Assembly (NCBI GenBank): GCA_020634375.1
Contig: JACKBX010000007.1
Coordinates: 124,001 to 188,000, forward strand
Reading direction: 5' to 3'
Length of the DNA: 64,000 bases
Origin: Ardenticatenaceae bacterium
Lineage (GTDB): Bacteria > Chloroflexota > Anaerolineae > Promineifilales > Promineifilaceae
Part shown: one piece after another, positions 33,047 through 41,511 of the stretch
Layout: each line of letters starts with the position of its first letter
Position numbering within the stretch: position 1 is the first letter of the stretch
The notes under the pieces: model-generated
What the model was told of the DNA's origin: nothing
What the model saw: the letters and a program-made list of their open reading frames with translations, nothing else
The model's database searches: none
Program-made: the position numbers and the translations under genes

Positions 33047-34482
33047 CCCAATCGCTTTCTCAACCCATCCAAAATCCACTCGCCTACCGCCTGCCCGTCG
33101 CCCGCGCCCAGCGTCAGAATCACATCGTCGGGCAGCACGCGATCCAAAATATAGGCGGCGGCATCTTCGCGCTGCGGGATGTGGATGGCGTTGGGGTGCT
33201 GCATGGCGTTGACGACAACGGCCGTATCCATCCCCAACGTATCCGTCTCCCGACTGCGGTAAATATCCAGCGCCACCACCCGGTCAGCATCTGCAAAACT
33301 AGCGGCGAATTCTTGCAAATACAATTTCGTGCGGCTGTAAGTGTGCGGCTGCCACACTGCCCAAATACGCCGCCCCGAAAACCGCTGCCGCGCCGCCGCC
33401 AACGTCGCCCGAATCTCTGTGGGGTGATGGGCGTAATCGTCAATGACCGTCACCTGCCCCACTTCGCCCTGCACCTGAAAACGCCGCCCCACGCCGCCAA
33501 AGTCCGCCAGCGTTTGCCGGATTACATGAAAATCCACGCCCGCATCCAGCGCGACGATGACGGCCGCCAACGCATTGCTGACGTTGTGCAAACCAGGCAC
33601 GCGCAGCCGCGCCAGCCCCACAAGCTGCCCTTCCTGCTCCACCACAAAATCCATGCCGCCCAATGGATTAGGTCGCACATCCAACGCCTGAAAATCAGCG
33701 GGACGCGCACGGCCGTTTCCCGACACGCTAAAAGTGGTAATTTCCACACCGGGTAGGGTCAACTGCGCCAGCAAATCACGCACACCGGAGTCGTCCACAT
33801 TGACAATGAGACGGCCGTTTTGTGGCAGCAGCCGTGCAAAATCCGCAAACGCCGTCAGATAACTTTCCCGCGTGGGGTAAATGTCCGGGTGGTCATGCTC
33901 GATGTTCATAATCACGGCCACTTCCGGGCGCAGCCCTAAAAACATATGGTCGTACTCATCGGCCTCGATGACGAAGAAGCCACCGTGTCCGAAACGGCCG
34001 TTGCTGCCCAATCCCGGCAGCACCCCGCCCACAATCACCGTCGGGTCCAGGCCGCCATCCAGCAAAATCTGCGCAATCATTCCCGTCGTCGTCGTCTTGC
34101 CGTGCGAGCCGGCCACCGCCACGCCGATGTTATCGGCCATCAGGTGGCCCAAAAAGTCCGCCCGCTTGAGCACAGGAATATTGACCGCACGCGCTGCCGC
34201 CACCTCTGGGTTGCTCTCCGGCACAGCCGAGGAGATCACCAACGCTTCCGCTCCGGCTATATGCTCCGCTGCGTGTCCCTCAAAAATCATTGCACCCTCG
34301 GCTTGGAGAACGGCCGTCAAGTCATTCATCTGCATATCCGACCCCGAGACCACAAAGCCACGCCCCAACAACACCTGCGCAATCGCTGAAATACCCGCGC
34401 CGCCAATCCCCACCAGATGCAAGTGCATCCCTGGCCGCAGCACAAATGTTGGTACGTCACTTTTCGATTTCGGCTTTGCCAT
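33040..34482 (-). CDS. murC: UDP-N-acetylmuramate--L-alanine ligase
   Basis: Adds the first stem residue. About 480 residues: Rossmann-like N-terminus (LHLVGIGGAGISAIAQVLLG), ATP loop GSHGKTTTTGMI, the central EADEYDHMFL, and the C-terminal DDYAHHPTEIRATLAAAR. The start is the ATG at 34482, one codon after an in-frame GTG. It lies between cvpA-like and murB genes, 10 bases after the former. Confidence 0.95.
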   Translation of the reverse strand: MAKPKSKSDVPTFVLRPGMHLHLVGIGGAGISAIAQVLLGRGFVVSGSDMQMNDLTAVLQAEGAMIFEGHAAEHIAGAEALVISSAVPESNPEVAAARAVNIPVLKRADFLGHLMADNIGVAVAGSHGKTTTTGMIAQILLDGGLDPTVIVGGVLPGLGSNGRFGHGGFFVIEADEYDHMFLGLRPEVAVIMNIEHDHPDIYPTRESYLTAFADFARLLPQNGRLIVNVDDSGVRDLLAQLTLPGVEITTFSVSGNGRARPADFQALDVRPNPLGGMDFVVEQEGQLVGLARLRVPGLHNVSNALAAVIVALDAGVDFHVIRQTLADFGGVGRRFQVQGEVGQVTVIDDYAHHPTEIRATLAAARQRFSGRRIWAVWQPHTYSRTKLYLQEFAASFADADRVVALDIYRSRETDTLGMDTAVVVNAMQHPNAIHIPQREDAAAYILDRVLPDDVILTLGAGDGQAVGEWILDGLRKRLGN

Positions 34483-34495
34483 CACTACCCAATCC

Positions 34496-35140
34496 CTAAA
34501 TCAACGCCACAATCACCACAAAGAAAATAATAAAAAATGCCAACAACCATAATGTCGGCGAGAAAATGCCCATCGGCAGATAATCGGCCAACGAAGTTAC
34601 AACAGGGTCACAGGCGGTTAACGGCCGTGTAATCACCGACAAATCAAACATATACCCCTGCAAACATTGGCCCGCGCCCGCCAGGCCCTGCTGCAAACGC
34701 TGATATCCGGCAGCCGACAACTGGTATTCCAAAAAACCCCACATCGTCCCCGCCAACAAATACCCATTCAACAGACCCACGCCCGCGCCAATAATCTGCT
34801 TCTCAAAAGTTGCCCGCAGGCGGTCACCCGCCCGCGATCCCACCACTTGAAAGGCAATCCGCGTCACCACCTGAAAACTAAAGAAGGCCATCACCGCATG
34901 GAGCACTGCTTGAATCCAAAACTCCTGCTTACATTGAATCAGAGGATCAATGGCGCAGTTATCTGGCATCCCAGTAAAGCGGCCAACAATATCCACAATC
35001 GGCACGCCAAACCATTGCAGCAGCGCCACCGAAGCAATCAGACCAGAAAGCGCTATCACTTCACGCTGCCACCCGCGCAAATAGCCAACCACGCCAAACA
35101 ATAGCATGATGAGGACGACAACAACCGAAATACTAATCAT
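34496..35140 (-). CDS. CvpA-family membrane protein
   Basis: About 214 residues with four predicted membrane segments: ISVVVVLIMLLFGVVGYLRG, VIALSGLIASVALLQWF, a middle pair near 85-130, and LWLLAFFIIFFVVIVALI at the end. The opening G-Y-x-R-G-W-x-R-E segment is the CvpA (colicin V production) signature. Its start overlaps the end of murG by eight bases, so it belongs to the dcw operon. Its position between murG and murC is not standard. Function in cell-wall synthesis is unproven. Confidence 0.75.
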   Translation of the reverse strand: MISISVVVVLIMLLFGVVGYLRGWQREVIALSGLIASVALLQWFGVPIVDIVGRFTGMPDNCAIDPLIQCKQEFWIQAVLHAVMAFFSFQVVTRIAFQVVGSRAGDRLRATFEKQIIGAGVGLLNGYLLAGTMWGFLEYQLSAAGYQRLQQGLAGAGQCLQGYMFDLSVITRPLTACDPVVTSLADYLPMGIFSPTLWLLAFFIIFFVVIVALI

Positions 35141-36251
35141 GGACAGCCTTCCTTCCACATTCCATCACCACCTGCGCCAGTTTCGCCGTTGCATCAGGAA
35201 TATCCAGCGCTTGCGCAGCGGTTCGCATGGTTGCCAGGCGGGTTTTGTCACCCAACAAATCCAGCACGGTGGGCACTAATTTGTCTGGCAGCGTTTCATC
35301 GGTCAACTGCACGGCCGTACCGCGCTCCGTCAAAAAATCCGCATTCACCTTTTGGTAGCGCCACGCCCAGGCCAGCGGAACCAAAATAGAGGGCAGGCCA
35401 AAAGCAGGCGTTTCACCCAACATACTGGCCCCAGCCCGCGCCAACACCAGGTCAGCAGCGCGGAACGCCGCACCCATACGCTCGTGCAAATAAGGATACG
35501 GCCGGTAAAACGCCCGCTCCTCCTGCGACAAATTCACCAAATTCGCCTCCACCTGCGACCACGTAAGCGTGCCACTAATGTGAATGACTTGAATCTGCTG
35601 CAAAAGTGTGGGCAGCCCGGCCATCAATGCCCGGTTAATGTTTAATGCACCACGACTGCCGCCAAAAACAAACAGCGTGGGACGCCCCGGCTGCAAATCA
35701 AACTGCGCCAGCGCTTCTTCCTGGCTCATTGCCGCCGCTGCTCGCAGTTCTGGTCGCACCGGATAGCCGGTGACAACCATCTTCTGCGCCGGGACATAAG
35801 CGCGAGAGCCTTCGGTGGTGCAAGCCACTTTCTGCGCCAACGGCATCACCGCTTTGATGGAGGAACCCGGTTCCACATCCGGCAAATAGATGCTGATGGG
35901 TACGCCATGCAGCCGTGCCGCCAGCGAGACCGGCGCAGCCATGTAGCCGCCAGTCATGAACATCACATCCGGCTTAAACTGCCGCATGATGCGCGAGGCT
36001 GTACCAATGCTCCAGGTTAACTTTGCTGCATTCATCATCATCACATGAGGCGGGACGCCAACAATGGCCCCGCCACGAATCATCTGCAAATGAAGACCGG
36101 CTCGCGGAACCAGTTCTTCTTCCATTTCGCCGCGTGTGCCCACCCACAAAATATCTTCGTTGGGCACACCGCTGCGCATCAGTTCGGTAGCTACGGCAAG
36201 AGCGGGGTAAATACCACCGCCCGTACCGCCAGCGCAAATAAGCACTTTCAT
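35133..36251 (-). CDS. murG: UDP-GlcNAc:undecaprenyl-PP-MurNAc-pentapeptide GlcNAc transferase
   Basis: Makes lipid II from lipid I on the inner membrane face. It is 372 residues with glycine-rich loop GGTGGGIYPALAVA, the membrane-facing GGYMAAPVSLAA, FGGSRGALNINRAL and ADLVLARAGASMLGE in the GT-B C-terminal domain. The usual HEQN motif in the middle is YLPDVEPGSS here, a variation seen in this phylum from memory only. Start and stop overlap ftsW and the cvpA-like gene. Confidence 0.93.
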   Translation of the reverse strand: MKVLICAGGTGGGIYPALAVATELMRSGVPNEDILWVGTRGEMEEELVPRAGLHLQMIRGGAIVGVPPHVMMMNAAKLTWSIGTASRIMRQFKPDVMFMTGGYMAAPVSLAARLHGVPISIYLPDVEPGSSIKAVMPLAQKVACTTEGSRAYVPAQKMVVTGYPVRPELRAAAAMSQEEALAQFDLQPGRPTLFVFGGSRGALNINRALMAGLPTLLQQIQVIHISGTLTWSQVEANLVNLSQEERAFYRPYPYLHERMGAAFRAADLVLARAGASMLGETPAFGLPSILVPLAWAWRYQKVNADFLTERGTAVQLTDETLPDKLVPTVLDLLGDKTRLATMRTAAQALDIPDATAKLAQVVMECGRKAVHD

Positions 36252-37429
36252 GGTTTTTGCTTCTTAGCTGGCTGTCGCCGCGGCGGTTGGATGCGGCTGG
36301 TCATGGCCGCATCACGGGAAATGTTGAGCAAAATACCCACGCCAATCAGCGAAAAAAGCAGGGACGAGCCGCCGTAACTGAGAAAGGGTAAAGGGATGCC
36401 GGTGAAGGGGATAACGGCCGTAATCACCGCAATATTAATCAACGCCTGATACGCCAGCCAAGACGTAATACCCAGCGCCAACAAAAAGCCATAGCTGTCC
36501 CGCGCCCGCTGCGCCGCCCGCACACCGCGCCACACCAACATCGCCAACAAACCAATCACCAATAATGTGCCCAGCAGCCCCAATTCCTCGCCCAACACGG
36601 CAAACACACCGTCCGTGTGCGCGGCAGGCAGCGGGCCAAACTTCTGCGTACTTTCACCCAGGCCAACGCCCGTCCAGCCGCCGCGCCCCAGGGCAATGAG
36701 CGACTGCCGTACATGCCAGCTTGCCTGCTCCGGGTCGCGCAGCGCAATCGTAAAATCATCCACCCGATTCCGTGCGTGAGGCAGGGTCAGCATCAAAAAG
36801 AGGAATACCGTGCCACCCAACGCGCCTGCCAAACCAAACTGCCGCCAATCAGCCCCAGCGATGAAAAAGAGTGTAAAGCTAACCAGGGCGATGAGCGCGG
36901 CCGTACTCAAATCAGGCTGCTGCACAATGAGGGCACACACGACGCCGGTAATCACCGAAAACGGTAGCAGCCCATAGGTCAAAATCTTAATGCGGTCGCC
37001 CTTGGTGGAAAGCCAATGCGCGATGTACAAAATCGTCGCCAGCTTTGCCACCTCCGAGGGTTGGTAAGAGCCTTCAAAAATGCCGCGCCGTGCTCCAAAG
37101 ATCGCCTCGCCAAAAACCAGCAGGAAAAACAGCGCCACCAACGTAATGACAAGGAAAGGCACAGAAATGCGGCGCAGCGCATGATAATCAAATTGCATGA
37201 TGAAGATGATGGCTAACAAACCCAGCAGTAACGCCCACATTTGCCGCTCAATGTAATAGGTAGCTTCATTCTTAAAGAGAATGCCGTAATCGAAGGTGGT
37301 GCTAAATACCATCAGCATCCCTACGACCAACAGCCCAGCCACAGCCAACATCAGCCAGTAATCAAACTGGAAGCGAATGGCGGGCATTACCCGATTGCTG
37401 CGTTTTCTCACGACGTTTACTGTTGCCAT
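36248..37429 (-). CDS. ftsW: FtsW/RodA-family SEDS peptidoglycan glycosyltransferase
   Basis: Polymerises lipid II at the division site with its cognate PBP. I start it at MATVNVVRKRSN (37429), with GAGGTAACG upstream; 20 extra codons before it come from a word repeat (HVSRF is encoded by CACGTTTCACG-like DNA). About 393 residues with ten membrane segments, the PSEVAKLATILYIAHWL loop and GIPLPFLSYGGSSLLFSLI near the end, both SEDS signatures. The last base overlaps the murG start. Confidence 0.93.
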   Translation of the reverse strand: MATVNVVRKRSNRVMPAIRFQFDYWLMLAVAGLLVVGMLMVFSTTFDYGILFKNEATYYIERQMWALLLGLLAIIFIMQFDYHALRRISVPFLVITLVALFFLLVFGEAIFGARRGIFEGSYQPSEVAKLATILYIAHWLSTKGDRIKILTYGLLPFSVITGVVCALIVQQPDLSTAALIALVSFTLFFIAGADWRQFGLAGALGGTVFLFLMLTLPHARNRVDDFTIALRDPEQASWHVRQSLIALGRGGWTGVGLGESTQKFGPLPAAHTDGVFAVLGEELGLLGTLLVIGLLAMLVWRGVRAAQRARDSYGFLLALGITSWLAYQALINIAVITAVIPFTGIPLPFLSYGGSSLLFSLIGVGILLNISRDAAMTSRIQPPRRQPAKKQKP

Positions 37430-37441
37430 CGTTACCTCATT

Positions 37442-37508
37442 CGTAAAACGTGATACGTGAAACGTAACGATCTTCTTTTCACGTTTCACGCTTCACGTTT
37501 TACGCATC
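37442..37508. repeat. Heptad word repeat with inverted arms (AACGTGA words)
   Basis: CGTAAAACGTGATACGTGAAACGTAACG faces TTTTCACGTTTCACGCTTCACG with a short centre. The murD stop (37507) closes the right arm. Confidence 0.75.
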
Positions 37509-38856
37509 ACAACTGTCTCACCATTTCGCGGAACGCCTCGCCCCGCGCTGCAAAATCTGGGAACGCATCGAAGCTGGTTCCGCCGGGGGAGAGGAGGACG
37601 ATGTCGTTGGGCACGGCCGTTTCCACCGCCACATCTACCGCCTCCGCCAATGTCTCTACTCGTGTAAAGTGGGTGTAATGAACGGCCGTCAGCCGTTCCG
37701 CCAACATCTCTGCCAACGCGCCAAACAACACCACATGCTTCACCTGGGCTGTTACCCGGCGCGTCCACTCATCCCAGACCATATCCTTATCTTTACCGCC
37801 CGCCAGCAGCACAAGCGGCTGCGAAAAAGAGGCCAGCGCCGCCAGCACCCGCTCCGGCGCGGTAGCAATCGAATCATTGATAAACTGTACGCCATTCACC
37901 ACCGCCACCCGCTCTAGCCGGTGCTCCACCCCCTGAAACGAGCGCACAGCCTGCGCCATCGCTTCCGGGGCAATGCCCACTGAATCGGCCAGCGTGACGG
38001 CCGCCAGCACATTCAGCACATTGTGCTGCCCTGGCAACGGGATTTCGCTGATGGGTAGTACGGCCGTTTCATGTCCATTCCGCAGCCACACCTGCCCATC
38101 GCGCACAAACGCGCCGTCCGCCACCTCTCGGCGCAGGCTGAACAACCGCAGCCGCCCCTTTGCCAGCAAAGACAAAGCCATTGAGCCGGGATCATCGGCG
38201 CACAACACGGCCACGTCATCTGCGCTTTGATGGCGCAAAATATTCGATTTCGCTCCGGCATACGCCGCCATCGTCTTGTGGCGGTCCAAATGATTGGGCG
38301 TGATGTTCAGCACGGCCGCCACATGCGGGCTTTGGTTCCAAATCTCAAGTTGGAAGCTGGACAACTCCTGCACCACCATGTCCTCAGCGGCCATTTTGTG
38401 CAAATCGGCAATCAGCGGGCGGCCGATGTTGCCACCCACCCAGGTACGGCGTCCGGCCGTCATGCCCATCACGCCCGTCAGCGCCGTCGTCGTCGTCTTG
38501 CCCGCCGAACCAGTAATGCCGATCACATCGGCGGGGGCGCGGCGCACAAACTCCTGCGAATCATTCGTCACCAACACGCCTCGCCGCTCTGCTTCCTGTA
38601 CCAGCGGCGCATCGGCGGGCACACCGCCACTAATCGCCAGCACATCAGCCTTTTCCAATAAACTCATCGGATGTTCTCCCAATACATACTCAATTTCCAG
38701 ATCGGCCAACTGCTGCATAATGCCTGCCAGTTGTTGCGGCGAGCGCAAATCCGAAACCACCACCTGCGCCCCGACCTCTGCCGCAAACCGTGCCAACGCC
38801 TGCCCCTGCCGCGCCAGCCCCAAAATGACCAATCGTTTACCGCGTAAATCGTCCAT
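37507..38856 (-). CDS. murD: UDP-N-acetylmuramoyl-L-alanine--D-glutamate ligase
   Basis: Adds D-Glu to the stem. About 449 residues from MDDLRGKRLVIL. Motifs: ILGLARQGQALARF, ATP loop ITGSAGKTTTTALTG, LNITPNHLDRHKTM and FINDSIATAPERVLAAL. The only upstream extension is five codons from a TTG inside a word repeat. Lies between mraY and ftsW. Confidence 0.95.
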   Translation of the reverse strand: MDDLRGKRLVILGLARQGQALARFAAEVGAQVVVSDLRSPQQLAGIMQQLADLEIEYVLGEHPMSLLEKADVLAISGGVPADAPLVQEAERRGVLVTNDSQEFVRRAPADVIGITGSAGKTTTTALTGVMGMTAGRRTWVGGNIGRPLIADLHKMAAEDMVVQELSSFQLEIWNQSPHVAAVLNITPNHLDRHKTMAAYAGAKSNILRHQSADDVAVLCADDPGSMALSLLAKGRLRLFSLRREVADGAFVRDGQVWLRNGHETAVLPISEIPLPGQHNVLNVLAAVTLADSVGIAPEAMAQAVRSFQGVEHRLERVAVVNGVQFINDSIATAPERVLAALASFSQPLVLLAGGKDKDMVWDEWTRRVTAQVKHVVLFGALAEMLAERLTAVHYTHFTRVETLAEAVDVAVETAVPNDIVLLSPGGTSFDAFPDFAARGEAFREMVRQL

Positions 38857-38935
38857 GTTAGCAATTAGCAATTAGCAATTAGCAATTAGCAATTAGCGGT
38901 TTAGCTAATTGCTAAAAGCTAACAGCTAATCGCTA
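38857..38935. repeat. Heptad word repeat with inverted arms (AATTAGC words)
   Basis: GTTAGCA ATTAGCA repeated five times in 7-base steps, then TTTAGCTAATTGCTAAAAGC and AACAGCTAATCGC as the opposite arm. The mraY stop (38933) is inside, and murD starts at its edge. Confidence 0.8.
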
Positions 38936-39925
38936 CACCAGCGCCAGCGCAATCCCAATCATGGCCGCCAAAATGCCGATGAGCCACCAGCGCTGCACAA
39001 TTTGCGTTTCACTCCAGCCGAGCAGCTCAAAATGGTGATGCAGGGGCGCCATTTTGAAGAGCCGTTTGCCGCCGGTAGCCTTGAAATAAAGCACTTGCAA
39101 GGTGCTGGAAAGCATGGTGGCAATGGGCACAACAGCGATGATCGGCAAAATGAGCCATTGATTGGTCATCAGGGCCAGCACGCCCAATGCGCCGCCCAAC
39201 GCCTGTGCGCCCACATCACCCATAAACATCTGCGCGGGCTTGGCATTGAACCATAAAAAAGCAAAACAAGCGCCGACAACGGTAAAGGCAAAAACCACCA
39301 AAAATTGTTGATCTTGCACCAACGCGATAATGCCGTAGGCGGCAAACGCAGTGGCGGCTATGATGCCCGCCAACCCATCCAGCCCGTCGGTGATGTTTAC
39401 GGCATTGGCCGTGCCGGTGATGACGACGATGGCGATGGGAATGTAGAAAATGCCAATATCCACCAGCACCGGTACGGTGGGGATTGCCATCAGGCCGCGC
39501 CCTTTGTTGACGACGAAGTAGATGAGCAGAGCCGCAATCAATGCAATACTCAGTTGAAACCAGATTTTGACGCGGGCACGCATCCCTTTTTCGCCATGCG
39601 GCTGGGGATGCAGCCCCATGTAATCATCAATACCGCCCAAAACAGCGTAGGCAATCAACACGCCCAATGGGATGAGGATGCTTTCGGCGATGGTCAGGGC
39701 TTGCACAATCTGCACGATGTTGACCACAATGCTCACCAGCACCGTCCAGGCGACGATGAGGATGCCGCCCATGGTGGGCGTGCCCATTTTGGTCATGTGT
39801 GTCTGCGGGCCGTCAATGCGAATCTGCGCCCCTAATTTGAAGCGGCGCATTAGTTCCACCAGGGGGCTGCCCCAGATGACTGCCATTAAAAAGGTGACGC
39901 CGCCGACGGTTAGTGCAAATGCCAT
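38933..39925 (-). CDS. mraY: Phospho-N-acetylmuramoyl-pentapeptide transferase
   Basis: Integral membrane enzyme that forms lipid I. About 330 residues from MAFALTVGGVTF (39925, AGGA upstream); 23 earlier codons derive from repeat DNA. Motifs: GPQTHMTKMGTPTMGG, GGIDDYMGL (catalytic DD pair region), NAVNITDGLDGLAGI, and the HHHFELLGWSE histidine motif. Ten membrane segments can be followed. Confidence 0.95.
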   Translation of the reverse strand: MAFALTVGGVTFLMAVIWGSPLVELMRRFKLGAQIRIDGPQTHMTKMGTPTMGGILIVAWTVLVSIVVNIVQIVQALTIAESILIPLGVLIAYAVLGGIDDYMGLHPQPHGEKGMRARVKIWFQLSIALIAALLIYFVVNKGRGLMAIPTVPVLVDIGIFYIPIAIVVITGTANAVNITDGLDGLAGIIAATAFAAYGIIALVQDQQFLVVFAFTVVGACFAFLWFNAKPAQMFMGDVGAQALGGALGVLALMTNQWLILPIIAVVPIATMLSSTLQVLYFKATGGKRLFKMAPLHHHFELLGWSETQIVQRWWLIGILAAMIGIALALV

Positions 39926-39952
39926 AGAAAATCCTGTGTGAGCCTTTTTAGA

Positions 39953-40020
39953 GCGTGAAACGTGATGCGTGAAACGTGAAAAGAAGCGCATCACGTTTCA
40001 CGTTTCACGATTCACGCATC
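39953..40020. repeat. Heptad word repeat with inverted arms (AACGTGA words)
   Basis: GCGTGAAACGTGATGCGTG... faces ATCACGTTTCACGTTTCACG. It joins the murF stop to the region before mraY. A second copy type is at 37442 and a third at 61332. Confidence 0.8.
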
Positions 40021-41431
40021 ACGTCATTTCTTTACTAAGCGCATCTACCATGCGATCCATGCGCATTCCTAAAGAGCCTTTGATCAAAATGGTGTCTTTG
40101 GGGCGAATGAGGGATTGCAGGAGGGGCACGGCCGTTTCCACATCATCCGCCATATGCACCCGCAGGGGGGACATGCCCACCTTGAGCGCTTCTTCCGCTA
40201 TCCAACGGCCGCGCTGCCCCACAGCCAGCAGCACATCCGCCACATCGGCCACGCGCCGCCCCACCAGGCGGTGCGATTCCTCTTCCACCGCGCCCAATTC
40301 CAGCATGTCGCCGAGAACGGCCAGTTTACGGCCGTCCAAATCATGCAATAAATTCAATGCCGCCAGCGCCGAATCGGGGCTGGAATTATAGGTGTCGTCT
40401 ATGATCAACGAGTCTTGCGGGCCGGGCACAGCCACCAGGCGAAGCTGCGGCTGCATTTGCGTCAGCCCGGCGATGATCGCTTCCCAAGACATACCTTCGG
40501 CGAGAGCAACGGCCGTTGCCCGCATCGCCGTATGCACACTGTGTCGCCCCAACACCGGGGCCTTCACCGGCCACGATTCGCCAGCATAATTCAGCGTAAA
40601 CTGCATGCCCTTCAAGCCCATCGAGCGAATATCAGACGCCCACAAATCGGCGTTAGGATGCAGGCCATAGGTAAAAACCCGCGCAGCGGTGTGCGCGGCC
40701 ATGCTCATCACACGCTCGTCATCGCGGTTGAGAATCGCCACGCCGTCAGCGGGCAGCGCCTCCACCAATTCCTGCTTGGCGCGGACAATGCCTTCCATGC
40801 TGCCCACGCGCTCCATGTGTACGGGGCCAATCATGGTCACAACGCCAACGGACGGCCGTGCCAGATCGCAAAGCAGAGCGATTTCGCCGGGGACATACAT
40901 GCCCATTTCCAACACCACGCGCTCGTGTTCCGGGCGCAGTTCCAGCAGCGTCAGCGGCAGGCCGATTTCGTTGTTGCGATTGCCCGGCGATTTGAGCGTG
41001 CAGAACTGCTGCGCCAACACGGAATAAGTCATCTCTTTGGTCGTCGTTTTGCCCACACTGCCGGTAATGCCCACCACGCGCACGTTAAATTTGGCCCGCC
41101 ACGCCTTTGCCGCCTGCTGCAACGCGGTCAGCGAACTCTCGACCAACAGGCACAGCGGCTGCGAAAAATCTACGGGGCCAGCCGGTTGGCCGCTGCGGGT
41201 GTCGAGAGTGGGGTGATTGGGTAACGGCCGTTCCACAATCGCCGCCACCGCCCCCTGCGCAAACGCCTGCGCCACAAAATCATGCCCATCCGCCTGCTCA
41301 CCGGCAAAAGCCACGAACAAACTGCCCGGCCCCGCCTCCCGGCTGTCCACCACCACAGACGAAATCACCGGCTCCGCGCCGGTCGCCTGATAGGGCAAGA
41401 ATGTTTCGAGAAAGTGAGCGAGTGTTAACAT
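40019..41431 (-). CDS. murF: UDP-N-acetylmuramoyl-tripeptide--D-alanyl-D-alanine ligase
   Basis: Adds D-Ala-D-Ala to the tripeptide. It is 470 residues with ATP loop ITGSVGKTTTKEM, LGMYVPGEIALL-like EMGMYVPGEI, and DDTYNSSPDSALAAL. No Shine-Dalgarno site precedes the ATG, because the whole upstream spacer is a word repeat. No murE lies next to it, although murE normally precedes murF. Confidence 0.94.
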   Translation of the reverse strand: MLTLAHFLETFLPYQATGAEPVISSVVVDSREAGPGSLFVAFAGEQADGHDFVAQAFAQGAVAAIVERPLPNHPTLDTRSGQPAGPVDFSQPLCLLVESSLTALQQAAKAWRAKFNVRVVGITGSVGKTTTKEMTYSVLAQQFCTLKSPGNRNNEIGLPLTLLELRPEHERVVLEMGMYVPGEIALLCDLARPSVGVVTMIGPVHMERVGSMEGIVRAKQELVEALPADGVAILNRDDERVMSMAAHTAARVFTYGLHPNADLWASDIRSMGLKGMQFTLNYAGESWPVKAPVLGRHSVHTAMRATAVALAEGMSWEAIIAGLTQMQPQLRLVAVPGPQDSLIIDDTYNSSPDSALAALNLLHDLDGRKLAVLGDMLELGAVEEESHRLVGRRVADVADVLLAVGQRGRWIAEEALKVGMSPLRVHMADDVETAVPLLQSLIRPKDTILIKGSLGMRMDRMVDALSKEMT

Positions 41432-41511
41432 AATTGAGATTAGAGATTAGAGAATAGAGATTAGAGATTAGATGGCGAGTCCAATCTCCAATCTCTGATC
41501 TCTAATCTCTT
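41432..41511. repeat. Heptad word repeat with inverted arms (ATTAGAG words)
   Basis: ATTGAG ATTAGAG ATTAGAG AATAGAG ATTAGAG ATTAGATGG faces CCAATCTCCAATCTCTGATC. It fills the whole ftsI-murF spacer. Confidence 0.8.

Noticed and set aside
38857..38935. CRISPR-like appearance of the repeated words
   Set aside because: The unit is 7 bases with no unique spacers, and the words are partly inverted, unlike a CRISPR array.
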